Below, piece by piece: positions 25,683 through 34,470 of a stretch of 64,000 nt of DNA. This DNA comes from Pararhodobacter sp. SW119 (GTDB lineage: Bacteria > Pseudomonadota > Alphaproteobacteria > Rhodobacterales > Rhodobacteraceae). The notes beneath the pieces were generated by a model. It had not been told where the DNA came from, ran no database searches, and was given only the letters and a program-made list of their open reading frames with translations. Positions within the stretch are counted from its first letter, which is position 1. Every line of letters begins with the position of its first letter. A program made the translations under genes and the position numbers. The stretch covers positions 62,001 to 126,000 of the forward strand of contig NZ_JADDJF010000007.1 of assembly GCF_017811755.1 (NCBI RefSeq), given 5' to 3'.

Positions 25683-28480
25683 TGCTGACCTTCGGTGCCC
25701 TGGGCTTCACCACGCCCCTGATCCTGATCGCGCTTCTGGCGCTGCCGATCCTCTGGTGGCTGCTGCGCGCCGTGCCCCCGGCGCCGACTCTGCACCGCTT
25801 TCCCGGCATCGGCCTGCTTCTGGGACTGCGCGAGAAGGATCCCGAAAGCCAGCGCACCCCGTGGTGGTTGCTGGCCCTGCGCATCGGCGCCCTCGCGGCG
25901 CTGATCCTGGCGCTGGCCGGGCCGGTTCTGAACCCGCGCCAGGTCAGTCCGGGCAGCGGCCCGCTGCTGGTCGTGATGGACGCAAGCTGGGCCAGCGCCC
26001 GCGACTGGCCGCGCCGGATCGAGCGTCTGGGCCAGGCCCTGGCCGAGGCGCGGCGGACCGGCCGGCCCGTCGCCGTAGTGCCCCTGACCGCGCCGCCGGT
26101 GGACGCGCTGATGTTCCGCTCCGCCGACTACTGGCAGGAACGCGTCTCGACCCTCGCCCCCGAACCCTTCGCGCCGCCGCGCGATCTGCCGGTCTGGCTG
26201 GAAGACCTGCCACAGGGGGTCGAAACGCTGTGGCTCTCCGACGGGCTGGCGCGCGACGGACGCCAGGGCCTGCTGCAGGCCCTGCAGACGCGCGGACCGG
26301 TCAGCGTTTTCGAACCGGCGGGCGCGGTGCTGGCCCTCATGCCCGCGGGGTTCGAAGGCGGCGCAGTCACGCTGAACGCGCGCCGCGCCGCCCGCGACCT
26401 CGGCACGGCCGAACTGATGGTCCAGGCGATCGGCCGCGACCCCTCGGGGGCCGAGCGGTCGCTCGCCCGCGCCCCCCTGACCTTCGCCAGCGGCGCCACC
26501 ACCGCCGAGACGGCGATGGTCCTGCCGCCGGAATTGCGCAACCGTATCACCCGTTTCCAGATAGAGGGCGCGCGCGGGGCAGGGACCGTCAGCCTGACCG
26601 ACGACAGCCTCCAGCGCCGCAAGGTGGCGCTTCTGACCGTGCGCGACGGGACCGAGGCGATGGCCCTCCTCTCGCCGTTGCACTACATCCGCGAGGCGCT
26701 GGCGCCCACCGCCGAACTCATCGAAAGCGCCAGCCTCGACGATCTTCTGCTGGCCGCGCCCGACGTGCTGGTGCTCGCCGACCACCCCGGCCTGACCGAG
26801 GCCGAGGGCCTGGCGCTGCAGGGTTGGGTGGATGAAGGCGGGCTTCTCCTGCGTTTCGCCGGGCCGCGGCTGGCCAGCGCCGGCGGCTCGCCGACGACCG
26901 GCGCGCAATCGGGGCTGGGCGGCGATCCGCTTCTGCCCGTGCAGCTGCGCGCCGGCGGGCGCACGGTCGGCGGCGCAATGAGCTGGGGCGCCCCGCGCCG
27001 TCTCGCCCCCTTCCGCGACGGTACGCCCTTCGCCGGGCTCGCCGTGCCCGAGGATGTCGAGATCAGCGCCCAGGTGCTGGCCCAACCCGGCGCCGAACTC
27101 GCCAACCGCTCCATCGCCGAACTCGTCGATGGCACGCCGCTCGTGACCCGCCGGTCGCTGGGCGAAGGGCAGGTGGTGCTGTTCCACGTCACCGCCAATG
27201 CCGAATGGTCGAACCTGCCGCTCTCGGGCCTCTTCGTGTCGATGCTCGAACGGCTGGCGGTGTCGACGCGCGGGGCGATGCCCGAACCCGCGGATCTGGC
27301 CGGCACCACCTGGCAGATCGAGGAACGAATGGACGGCTTCGGCCTGCTGCACCGCGCCGCCGACCGCCCCGCCGTCACCGGCACCGCGCTGGCCGAGGCG
27401 CTGACCGGCGCAGCAGCCGGCGATCCCGACCTGCCGCCCGGCCTTTATATCGCGCGCGAGCAGCGCGTGGCACTCAACGCCACGGGGCCGCAGACGCGGC
27501 TGCAACCCGCCGACTGGCCCGCCTCGGTCCCCGTCGAGACCGGCCTCGACCGCCCCGAAACACCGCTTGCGGGTTACCTGCTGGCGCTCGCCGCGATGGT
27601 CCTGATGGCCGATGTGCTGGCGACACTGGCGCTGGGGGGCCGCCTGCTGCGCGCCGCCGCGGTGCTGGGCGCGCTGGCTCTGGTGCCCGCGCCCCCCGCG
27701 CAGGCCGATGAGCAGTCGCTCGATCCGCGCATCCTGCAGGCGACCGAATCGGTCACGCTGGCGCATGTCGTCTCGGGCGAGGCGCGCGTCGACGAGATCG
27801 CGCAGGCCGGGCTGCGCGGGCTGTCGGACGCGCTGTTTCTGCGCACCTCGGTCGAACCCGCCGCACCCATGTCCGTCAATCCTGAAAGCGACGAACTGGC
27901 CGTCTTCCCCTTCCTCTACTGGCCGGTGCTGGAGACCAGCCCGATCCCGTCACCGCAGGCCTATGAGCGGCTCAACCGCTACCTGCGCTCGGGCGGGATG
28001 ATCCTCTTCGACACCCGCGATGCGGAAATCGCGCGCCTGACCACCGGCACCACCCCCGCCGCCCGTCGCCTGCGCGCCATCGCCGAGGGGCTGGACGTCC
28101 CGCCGCTGGAACCCGTCCCCGCCGACCATGTGCTGACTCGCACCTTCTACCTGCTGGGCGATTTTCCCGGCCGCCACACCGGCGCACCGGTCTGGGTCGA
28201 GGCAGCACCGCCGGATGCGTTCCGCGCCGAAGGGATGCCGTTTCGCAACCTCAACGACGGGGTGACGCCGGTGGTGATCGGCGCCAACGACTGGGCCGCC
28301 GCCTGGGCCGTCGATGACGCCGGCATGCCGATGCTGCCCGTCGGGCGCGGCATGACCGGCGACCGGCAGCGCGAGATGGCGCTGCGATTCGGCATCAATC
28401 TGATCATGCATGTGCTGTCGGGCAACTATAAATCCGACCAGGTGCATGTGCCGGCGCTGCTTGAAAGGCTGGGCCAATGA
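25682..28480 (+). CDS. BatA/DUF4159 large membrane protein
   Basis: 932 residues. N-terminal BatA-type domain with two membrane spans (near 8-27 and 60-80), a long periplasmic part, another span near 625-650, and a C-terminal DUF4159 domain from about 690 (PRILQATESVTLAHV; RYLRSGGMILFDTRD), which has a glutamine-amidotransferase-like fold. Typical of alphaproteobacterial MoxR operons. One-base overlap with DUF58 and four-base overlap with the next gene mean obligate co-translation. No enzyme activity can be assigned. Confidence 0.88.
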   Translation: MLTFGALGFTTPLILIALLALPILWWLLRAVPPAPTLHRFPGIGLLLGLREKDPESQRTPWWLLALRIGALAALILALAGPVLNPRQVSPGSGPLLVVMDASWASARDWPRRIERLGQALAEARRTGRPVAVVPLTAPPVDALMFRSADYWQERVSTLAPEPFAPPRDLPVWLEDLPQGVETLWLSDGLARDGRQGLLQALQTRGPVSVFEPAGAVLALMPAGFEGGAVTLNARRAARDLGTAELMVQAIGRDPSGAERSLARAPLTFASGATTAETAMVLPPELRNRITRFQIEGARGAGTVSLTDDSLQRRKVALLTVRDGTEAMALLSPLHYIREALAPTAELIESASLDDLLLAAPDVLVLADHPGLTEAEGLALQGWVDEGGLLLRFAGPRLASAGGSPTTGAQSGLGGDPLLPVQLRAGGRTVGGAMSWGAPRRLAPFRDGTPFAGLAVPEDVEISAQVLAQPGAELANRSIAELVDGTPLVTRRSLGEGQVVLFHVTANAEWSNLPLSGLFVSMLERLAVSTRGAMPEPADLAGTTWQIEERMDGFGLLHRAADRPAVTGTALAEALTGAAAGDPDLPPGLYIAREQRVALNATGPQTRLQPADWPASVPVETGLDRPETPLAGYLLALAAMVLMADVLATLALGGRLLRAAAVLGALALVPAPPAQADEQSLDPRILQATESVTLAHVVSGEARVDEIAQAGLRGLSDALFLRTSVEPAAPMSVNPESDELAVFPFLYWPVLETSPIPSPQAYERLNRYLRSGGMILFDTRDAEIARLTTGTTPAARRLRAIAEGLDVPPLEPVPADHVLTRTFYLLGDFPGRHTGAPVWVEAAPPDAFRAEGMPFRNLNDGVTPVVIGANDWAAAWAVDDAGMPMLPVGRGMTGDRQREMALRFGINLIMHVLSGNYKSDQVHVPALLERLGQ

Positions 28481-30552
28481 GCGGCGCGCAGATCGTCTTC
28501 GACCCGTTCCTGGGCTGGCTGCCCGTCGCGGTGCTGGCGGCGCTCGCGGTCCTTGCCGTGGCGCTCGCGATCTGGCGCGGCCTCGCCGGCTGGTGGCTGC
28601 GCGCGCTTGGCCTGACGGCGGTCCTCGCGGCGCTGGCCAACCCCTCGCTGCAGACCGAGGAGCGCGAGTCCCTGCCCGACATCGCGCTGGTCGTCGTCGA
28701 CGAGACCGGCTCGAACCGCCTGTCCGCGCGCGCCGAACAGACCGAGGAGGCCGCCGCCCATTTGACCCGCCGCCTTTCCGCCCTGGGGGTGGAGGCGCGC
28801 ACCGTCACGCTGCCCGACGGCGCCTCCAACACCGGCACCGAACTGTTCGAGGCCGTCGCGGCCGGCCTTTCGGACCTGCCGCGCGACCGGCTCTCCGGGG
28901 TCTTCGTCGTTTCCGACGGCATCGCACATGACGCGCCGTCCCTCATGCCCGACCTGCCCGCGCCCCTGCACCTGCTCCAGACCGGCGAGGGCGACGACTG
29001 GGACCGCCGCCTGATCATCCGCAACGCCCCGGCCTACGGCATCCTCGGCGAAACCCTGACCCTGACCCTGCGGATCGAGGATGAAGGCGCGGTACCGCCG
29101 GCCCTGCGCGGCCAGCCCGCGCGCGTCGGCTTCTCGATCAACGGCGAGGATCTGCGCCACGCGATGGCCCCCGTCGGGCAGGACATGGAACTCAACCTGA
29201 CGCTCGACCGCGGCGGGCTGAACGTGCTGCATTTCGTCCTCGACCCCGCGCCGGACGAACTGACCGCGCGCAACAACGAAGCCGTGGTGCAGATCAACGG
29301 CATCCGCGACCGGCTGCGCGTCCTTCTCGTCTCGGGCGAGCCGCACACCGGCCAGCGGACCTGGCGCAACCTGCTGAAATCCGACCCGTCGGTGGACCTC
29401 GTCCATTTCACCATCCTGCGCCCGCCCGACCGGCAGGACGGCGTGCCGGTGAACGAGCTGTCGCTGATCGCCTTTCCCACGCGCGAGCTTTTCATCGACA
29501 AGATCGACGAATTCGACCTGATCATCTTCGACCGCTACCGCCGCCGCGGCATACTGCCCAACGCCTATTTCGACAACATCCGCCACTACGTCACGCAAGG
29601 CGGCGCGCTGCTGGTCATCGGCGGGCGCGAACTGGCCGGCGCCGACAGCATCTTCTACTCGCCCCTGGGTCGCATCTTCCCGGCCGAGCCCACCGGCCGC
29701 GTGTTCGAGACCGCCTATCGCCCCGGCCTGACCGATCTCGGCCGCCGCCACCCGGTCACCGCCGAACTGCCGCGCGCCGGCGCGCTGGAGCCGGGCGAAA
29801 GCGCTCGCTGGGGGCGCTGGCTGCGGCAGGTCGACCTGACCCACCGCACCGGGCACGCGGTGATGGAAGGGGTCGACGGCCGCCCGCTCCTCTCCCTCGA
29901 CCGGGTGGGCGAGGGGCGCATCGCGCTCCTCGCCTCGGACCAGGCCTGGCTCTGGGATCGCGGCTTCGAAGGCGGCGGGCCGCAGGCGGAACTGCTGCGC
30001 CGGCTCGCGCACTGGATGATGGGCGAGCCCGAGCTGGAGGAGGAAGCCCTCAGCGCCAGCGCCCAGGGCATGACCATGACCGTGACGCGCCGCTCGCTCG
30101 ACGACGGCCCGCACGGCGTGACCGTCATCCGCCCCGACGGCGAGGAAGAGGCGCTGGACCTGGCGGAGGCCGAACCCGGCCGCTTCACCGCCACCTACGC
30201 CGCCGACGAAGCCGGCCTCTACCGCCTGCGCGACGGCGATCTGGACACAGTCATCGTGCTGGGCCCCGGCAATCCGCGCGAATACGAAACCACCATCGCC
30301 ACCGACGCCGACCTTGCCCCCTTCATCGCCACGACGCGCGGCGGCACCATGCGGGTCGAGGCCGATCTGCCCGACTTGCGCACCGTTGCCGCCGGCCGTC
30401 AGGCAGCCGGGCGCGGATGGCTCGGCGTGACCCCGCGCCAGGCCTATGTGACCACCGACCTGCGCCTCAGCGCGCTGCTGCCGCCGTGGGTCTGGTTGCT
30501 GCTGGGCGGCGCGCTGATCCTCGCTGGCTGGCTGCGCGAAGCCCGCCGCTGA
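28477..30552 (+). CDS. Membrane protein with glutamine-amidotransferase-like domain
   Basis: 691 residues. Two N-terminal spans (near 12-32 and 40-56), an extracytoplasmic region containing a Rossmann/GATase1-like fold (RVLLVSGEPHTGQRTWRNLL; DLIIFDRYRRRG; GGALLVIGGRELAG) and a C-terminal span ending in a basic tail. Usual fourth member of the MoxR-DUF58-DUF4159 operon, starting at the ATGA overlap. The catalytic Cys of true amidotransferases is not evident, so it is probably structural. Confidence 0.82.
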   Translation: MSGAQIVFDPFLGWLPVAVLAALAVLAVALAIWRGLAGWWLRALGLTAVLAALANPSLQTEERESLPDIALVVVDETGSNRLSARAEQTEEAAAHLTRRLSALGVEARTVTLPDGASNTGTELFEAVAAGLSDLPRDRLSGVFVVSDGIAHDAPSLMPDLPAPLHLLQTGEGDDWDRRLIIRNAPAYGILGETLTLTLRIEDEGAVPPALRGQPARVGFSINGEDLRHAMAPVGQDMELNLTLDRGGLNVLHFVLDPAPDELTARNNEAVVQINGIRDRLRVLLVSGEPHTGQRTWRNLLKSDPSVDLVHFTILRPPDRQDGVPVNELSLIAFPTRELFIDKIDEFDLIIFDRYRRRGILPNAYFDNIRHYVTQGGALLVIGGRELAGADSIFYSPLGRIFPAEPTGRVFETAYRPGLTDLGRRHPVTAELPRAGALEPGESARWGRWLRQVDLTHRTGHAVMEGVDGRPLLSLDRVGEGRIALLASDQAWLWDRGFEGGGPQAELLRRLAHWMMGEPELEEEALSASAQGMTMTVTRRSLDDGPHGVTVIRPDGEEEALDLAEAEPGRFTATYAADEAGLYRLRDGDLDTVIVLGPGNPREYETTIATDADLAPFIATTRGGTMRVEADLPDLRTVAAGRQAAGRGWLGVTPRQAYVTTDLRLSALLPPWVWLLLGGALILAGWLREARR

Positions 30553-30618
30553 TCCACCCCTGGCACAGTTAGTCGTTGCGCTAAGTATTCGCTTGACCTG
30601 TCGCCTGCGGTGGAATTA

Positions 30619-30636
30619 CTTAGGCGTATGGCTAAG
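30619..30636. promoter_or_regulatory. CTTAG/CTAAG inverted repeat over the arsR-like start
   Basis: CTTAG (30619-30623) and CTAAG (30632-30636) flank the ATG at 30628 and could be the operator for the ArsR-type repressor. A TTGACC near 30594 could be a -35 box; that would place transcription start almost on the ATG, giving a nearly leaderless mRNA. Pattern evidence only. Confidence 0.35.
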
Positions 30637-31014
30637 CATGATCCGCACCTCGACGACCTTTTCACTGCCCTCGGCGATCCGACGCGGCGGGCGGTACTGG
30701 CCCGGCTGGCCCGTGGCCCGGCCAGCGTCAGCGAACTGGCGGCGCCGCATGCGATGGCGCTGCCCTCGTTCATGGGTCACCTGCAGAAGCTGGAAACTGC
30801 AGGGCTGATCGAAACCCGGAAACAGGGCCGAACCCGCATCTGCCGCCTTGCCCCCGACGCGCTGGCGCCCGCGCTGGACTGGCTGAGTAAGCAGCGCGCA
30901 CTCTGGTCGGGGCGGCTGGACCGCTTCGACAACTACGTCACCCGTTTGAACGACGCCCGATCGCAGAAGGAGCCCCCGCATGGACACCCGGACAGACCTC
31001 GACCCGCAGACTGA
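30628..31014 (+). CDS. ArsR-family transcriptional repressor
   Basis: 128 residues. Winged helix with DDLFTALGDPTRRAVLARLARG near 8 and SVSELAAPHAMALPSFMGHLQKLETAGLIE near 34-63. No metal-binding CxC motif, so it is of the SdpR/YceI-like, non-metal subgroup usually paired with SRPBCC proteins. Its last 35 bases overlap the following SRPBCC gene. ATG chosen by family start. Probably autoregulates the pair. Confidence 0.88.
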   Translation: MAKHDPHLDDLFTALGDPTRRAVLARLARGPASVSELAAPHAMALPSFMGHLQKLETAGLIETRKQGRTRICRLAPDALAPALDWLSKQRALWSGRLDRFDNYVTRLNDARSQKEPPHGHPDRPRPAD

Positions 31015-31456
31015 TCTCAGCTTCACCCGCGATCTGGACGTGCCACCGGAACTGGTCTGGGAATGCTGGACGCAGCCCGAACATATCCCGCATTTCTTCG
31101 TCCCGCACCCGCATCGCGTGACCGATTGCCAGATCGACCTGCGCCCCGGCGGACGGTTCAACACCACCTTTGATGTCGACGGCGCCAAGATGCAGAATCA
31201 GGGCGTCTGGCTGGAGATTGTCGAGGGCCGACGCCTCGTCTTCACGGATGCCTTCAGCGAAGGCTGGAAACCCGCCGCCGATCCCTTCATGACCGCGATC
31301 ATCGAGATTGCGGATAACGGGCGCGGCGGTACACGCTACACCGCCACGGCCCGCCACCGCTCGGCCGAGTCGCGCCAGCGGCATGAGGACATGGGATTTT
31401 TCGAGGGTTGGGGCACCGTCGCCGACCAGCTTGAAGCCTACGCCCGCACGCTCTGA
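30980..31456 (+). CDS. SRPBCC/AHSA1-domain protein
   Basis: 158 residues, a single START-like hydrophobic-cavity fold: LSFTRDLDVPPELVWECWT near 13, PGGRFNTTFDV, and a C-terminal FFEGWGTVADQLEAY helix. Ligand unknown. It overlaps the arsR-like gene by 35 bp in another frame; GGAGCC lies before the ATG. The ArsR plus SRPBCC pairing is widespread and probably acts as a small sensor-effector unit (inference). Confidence 0.87.
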   Translation: MDTRTDLDPQTDLSFTRDLDVPPELVWECWTQPEHIPHFFVPHPHRVTDCQIDLRPGGRFNTTFDVDGAKMQNQGVWLEIVEGRRLVFTDAFSEGWKPAADPFMTAIIEIADNGRGGTRYTATARHRSAESRQRHEDMGFFEGWGTVADQLEAYARTL

Positions 31457-31543
31457 TCGCGGCCGCTGGCTCGACACCCTTTTCGGTCTGTGCTTCCTTT
31501 CCGTTCTGATCGGGCAGGGGGCGACCCCGCAAGGGATGTCGAC

Positions 31544-32440
31544 ATGGCAGCGCAGAAGGCACAACCGGCGGTTCTGAAGATCGCGCTGCTCACCGCGGCG
31601 GCCATGGTGGCCTTCGCGGCAAACTCGATCCTCAACCGCCTGGCGCTGGCGGGCGGCCATATCGACGCCGTCACCTACACCGGCATGCGGCTTCTGTCGG
31701 GGGCGGTGATCCTCGCGCTGATCCTGTCGCTGCGCGGCCGCGCGCCGCGCCGCGACCGCCTCGGCGGCAGCCTGGGCGGAGCCCTTGCGCTTCTCGCCTA
31801 CGCGATCGCCTTCTCGCTGGCCTATCTCGAGCTGGCGGCGGGGACGGGCGCGCTGATCCTCTTCGCCTCGGTGCAGATCGCCATGCTCGGCTGGGCCCTG
31901 CGCCGGGGCGAGCGGCCGGGCGCCTTCGAATGGCTGGGCTTTCTGGTCGCGGGCGCGTTCCTGCTGGCGCTGCTCTTGCCCGGCGCGACGGCCCCGGACC
32001 CGCTGGGCGCCGCGCTCATGGTGCTGGCCGGGATCGCCTGGGCGGCCTATTCGCTGATCGGTCGGGGATCGGCGGCGCCGCTGGTCGATACCGCCGGCAA
32101 CTTCATCCGCTGCCTGCCGCTGGCGCTGCTTTTCCTCCTGCCGGGCCTGATCCTGCAGACCGCCAGCCCCGCCGGCTGGGGCTATGCCATTGCCTCCGGC
32201 GCGCTGGCCTCGGGACTGGGCTACGCCATCTGGTACAGCGTCCTGCCCGCCCTGACCCGCATCTCGGCCGCCTTCGTGCAGCTCAGCGTCCCGGCCATCG
32301 CGGCGGCAGGCGGCGTCGTCTTCATCGCCGAGCCCCTGACCCTGCGGCTGACCGTCTGCGCAGTCGGCATCCTGGGCGGGGTAGCGCTCGCCCTCTGGGC
32401 CGCCGAAGCGCGCAAGGCGCGCGTCCCGCCCCACAAATGA
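31544..32440 (+). CDS. DMT-superfamily transporter (EamA-type)
   Basis: 298 residues, ten predicted membrane spans in two EamA repeats (first from about 10, second from about 155: MVLAGIAWAAYSLIGRGSA). Such proteins export amino acids, metabolites or drugs. ATG 31544 follows AAGGG. Substrate cannot be inferred. It is followed by the longest gap in the window. Confidence 0.88.
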   Translation: MAAQKAQPAVLKIALLTAAAMVAFAANSILNRLALAGGHIDAVTYTGMRLLSGAVILALILSLRGRAPRRDRLGGSLGGALALLAYAIAFSLAYLELAAGTGALILFASVQIAMLGWALRRGERPGAFEWLGFLVAGAFLLALLLPGATAPDPLGAALMVLAGIAWAAYSLIGRGSAAPLVDTAGNFIRCLPLALLFLLPGLILQTASPAGWGYAIASGALASGLGYAIWYSVLPALTRISAAFVQLSVPAIAAAGGVVFIAEPLTLRLTVCAVGILGGVALALWAAEARKARVPPHK

Positions 32441-32818
32441 AGCGCGTTCCGCCCGAAACCAAGGCGCGGACCCCCCTTCGGGGACGCCTTCGCGGAGTCC
32501 GTTCGACCGGCCCGGAGGCGCCACCACGCCAATTCGGTGCCATATGTAGTGTACGACATCAGCCCGACTACAAAACGCCCCGAAAAATGTGCAAAATTCA
32601 AACGCGCAAAAATGACGTTTCTTTTCACTTTCGACCAAAAAACCGTCGCTCACTTTCACGCTTGGGGCAAAACCCTAAAAATTTCGACGATTTTCGGGCG
32701 CGAGCGGCCAGTTGCTCACGCGTGAGCACCCGACCCCATTTCGAGAAGGTCCGGCCCCCGCGGCCACGGCGTCCGAATGGCCGCCGCAAGGCGGTCGCCA
32801 CCCCGCCCGCGCCTCCGC
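32441..32818. other. 378-nt convergent gap, partly AT-rich
   Basis: Between the DMT transporter and pyrF stops. Bases about 32,560-32,695 are clearly richer in A and T than the surroundings and contain no convincing ORF. A perfect 16-bp palindrome TGCTCACGCGTGAGCA lies at 32713-32728. On the minus strand an AT-rich spacer follows it, as in the five-copy element, but the hexamers at the expected position are not recognisable (TTTGCC at most). I treat it as a possible decayed copy. Confidence 0.5.
32713..32728. repeat. 16-bp palindrome, possible degenerate copy D
   Basis: TGCTCACGCGTGAGCA, same arms as copy A except for the central bases. It lacks the downstream AACC hexamers at the fixed distance on both strands. 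Confidence 0.4.
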
Positions 32819-33523
32819 TCACGCTGCGCCGCGCAGCTCCGCCAGCACCGCCTCGGCCGCGGCCCGGGGGTCCGCCGCCTGCCAGATCGGCCGGCCGATG
32901 ACGATGTGATCCGCCCCCGCCCGGACCGCCGCCGCCGGGGTCGCGATGCGCTTCTGATCGCCCGCCGCGCTGCCCGCCGGGCGCACCCCCGGCGTGACGA
33001 TCAGCCGGCCCGCCGCCTGGGGCAGGGCGCGGATCGCCGCGGCCTCGTGCGGGCTGGCGATCACCCCGTCGGCGCCCGCCTCGAACGCCCGCGCCGCGCG
33101 CAGCGCCACGATCTCCTCCATCGTGCCAGGGGCGATCAGCGCGGCGTCCAGATCCGCCCGGTTCGAGGAGGTGAGCACCGTCACCGCAAGGATCTTCAGC
33201 CCCGATCCCGCCGCCCCCGCCCGCGCCGCCCGCACCACGTTCGGATCGCCGTGTACGGTCAGGAAATCCAGACCGAACCGCGCCACCCCGGCCACCGCGG
33301 CCTCCACCGTCGCGGGGATGTCGAAGAACTTCATGTCCAGGAAAATACGCTTGCCGTGCTCGGACTTCAGCTCGTTCGCCAGCGCCAACCCGCCGGCGGT
33401 CAGCATCCCCAGTCCGATCTTGTAGAACGCGACCGCCGGCCCGATCCGCTCCACCAGCTTCAGCCCGGTCAGCGGGTCCGCCACGTCCAGCGCGACGATC
33501 AGCCGCTCGTCGGCGTTGTTCAT
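32819..33523 (-). CDS. pyrF: Orotidine 5'-phosphate decarboxylase
   Basis: 234 residues. Last step of UMP synthesis. Seen: LIVALDVADP near 8, FLDMKFFDIPATV near 61 with the catalytic Asp-Lys-Asp, VTVLTSSNRADL, and the phosphate loop IVTPGVRP near 176. It starts at the overlapping TGATG with the upstream methyltransferase; GGAAAGGA is the binding site. Complete and ordinary. Confidence 0.96.
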   Translation of the reverse strand: MNNADERLIVALDVADPLTGLKLVERIGPAVAFYKIGLGMLTAGGLALANELKSEHGKRIFLDMKFFDIPATVEAAVAGVARFGLDFLTVHGDPNVVRAARAGAAGSGLKILAVTVLTSSNRADLDAALIAPGTMEEIVALRAARAFEAGADGVIASPHEAAAIRALPQAAGRLIVTPGVRPAGSAAGDQKRIATPAAAVRAGADHIVIGRPIWQAADPRAAAEAVLAELRGAA

Positions 33524-34332
33524 CAGCTTGTCCTTTCCAGCCGGATCAGTCGATACTCGAACGCCTCGCCAAAGGTCGCCTCGCGCATCGACGGTTTCAG
33601 GAACCGCTCGATCCGCCGCCCCAGCACCGCCTCGACCCCCCGGCTCAGCAACGGCCGGCTCCGCCGGAACTCGGCGCGAAACCGGGTCAGGAAGGGGCCG
33701 ACATGTGCGTTCTTGAGGTGATCGAGCACGTAGAACGTGGGCAGGATCGCCGCGGTCACATCCTCGTCCAGCGCCACCCGCCAGCCCGGCCGCTGCGCCA
33801 GCGCCGCCAGAAAGGCCGCATGCGTCTGCCGCCGCCCGTCCTCGCCGGCGCCTTCGCGACGGAAGTAATCGAAGATCAGCGCCGCGCGGCCCGCGTAGCG
33901 CTCGATCTGGTCCAGCGCTGTTTCCTGCTGGATATAGTGGAAGCTTTCGCCGAACAGGCACAGATCGAACCGCCGCGGCAGATCCAGCGTCTCGAACCCG
34001 GTTTCATGCACGGGGACAGTCGCCGGCAGTTTCGCGCGCGCCATCGCATTCAACTGGGCCGAGGGGCTCAGGCACTCGACCTGAAACCCGGCGCGCGTCA
34101 ACGCCAGGGCATTGGCCCCGGTGCCGGACCCGACATCGAGGATCGTCGCGGTGCCCGACGGAATTTCGGCGCGCATCCGGTCGAACCAGGCCTGCTGCGC
34201 CTCGCCCAACGCGCGGGCTGAGGGCGTCGCCGGGCGCCCCTCGGGCCAATATCCGTAATGCAGGAAACCATGTCCGAACACCGCCTCGGAAAGCATCGCT
34301 TCGAAATCGAGCCGGAAGTCCTTGAGCTTCAC
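33523..34332 (-). CDS. Class I SAM-dependent methyltransferase
   Basis: 269 residues from GTG 34332, which has GGAGGA upstream. SAM loop ILDVGSGTGANAL near 63, FETLDLPRRFDLCLFGESFHYI in place of motif II/III, and a Tyr/Phe-rich C-terminal half. The N-terminus HGFLHYGYWPEG recalls methyltransferases acting on lipid or polyketide-like substrates; substrate not assignable. It overlaps the pyrF start by one base. Confidence 0.83.
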   Translation of the reverse strand: MKLKDFRLDFEAMLSEAVFGHGFLHYGYWPEGRPATPSARALGEAQQAWFDRMRAEIPSGTATILDVGSGTGANALALTRAGFQVECLSPSAQLNAMARAKLPATVPVHETGFETLDLPRRFDLCLFGESFHYIQQETALDQIERYAGRAALIFDYFRREGAGEDGRRQTHAAFLAALAQRPGWRVALDEDVTAAILPTFYVLDHLKNAHVGPFLTRFRAEFRRSRPLLSRGVEAVLGRRIERFLKPSMREATFGEAFEYRLIRLERTS

Positions 34333-34470
34333 CGGAACGTTCCTCCGGCTGGGGCCGGAAGCGGCGCAAAATGGCGCATGGCGGATTCCTTCTGTTGCAC
34401 GCCCCTGATAGGCTGACCCCGGGGCGCGGGCAAGTTCCGCGTGTTCGCTTGAAACGGGAGAGGAAAAGAC

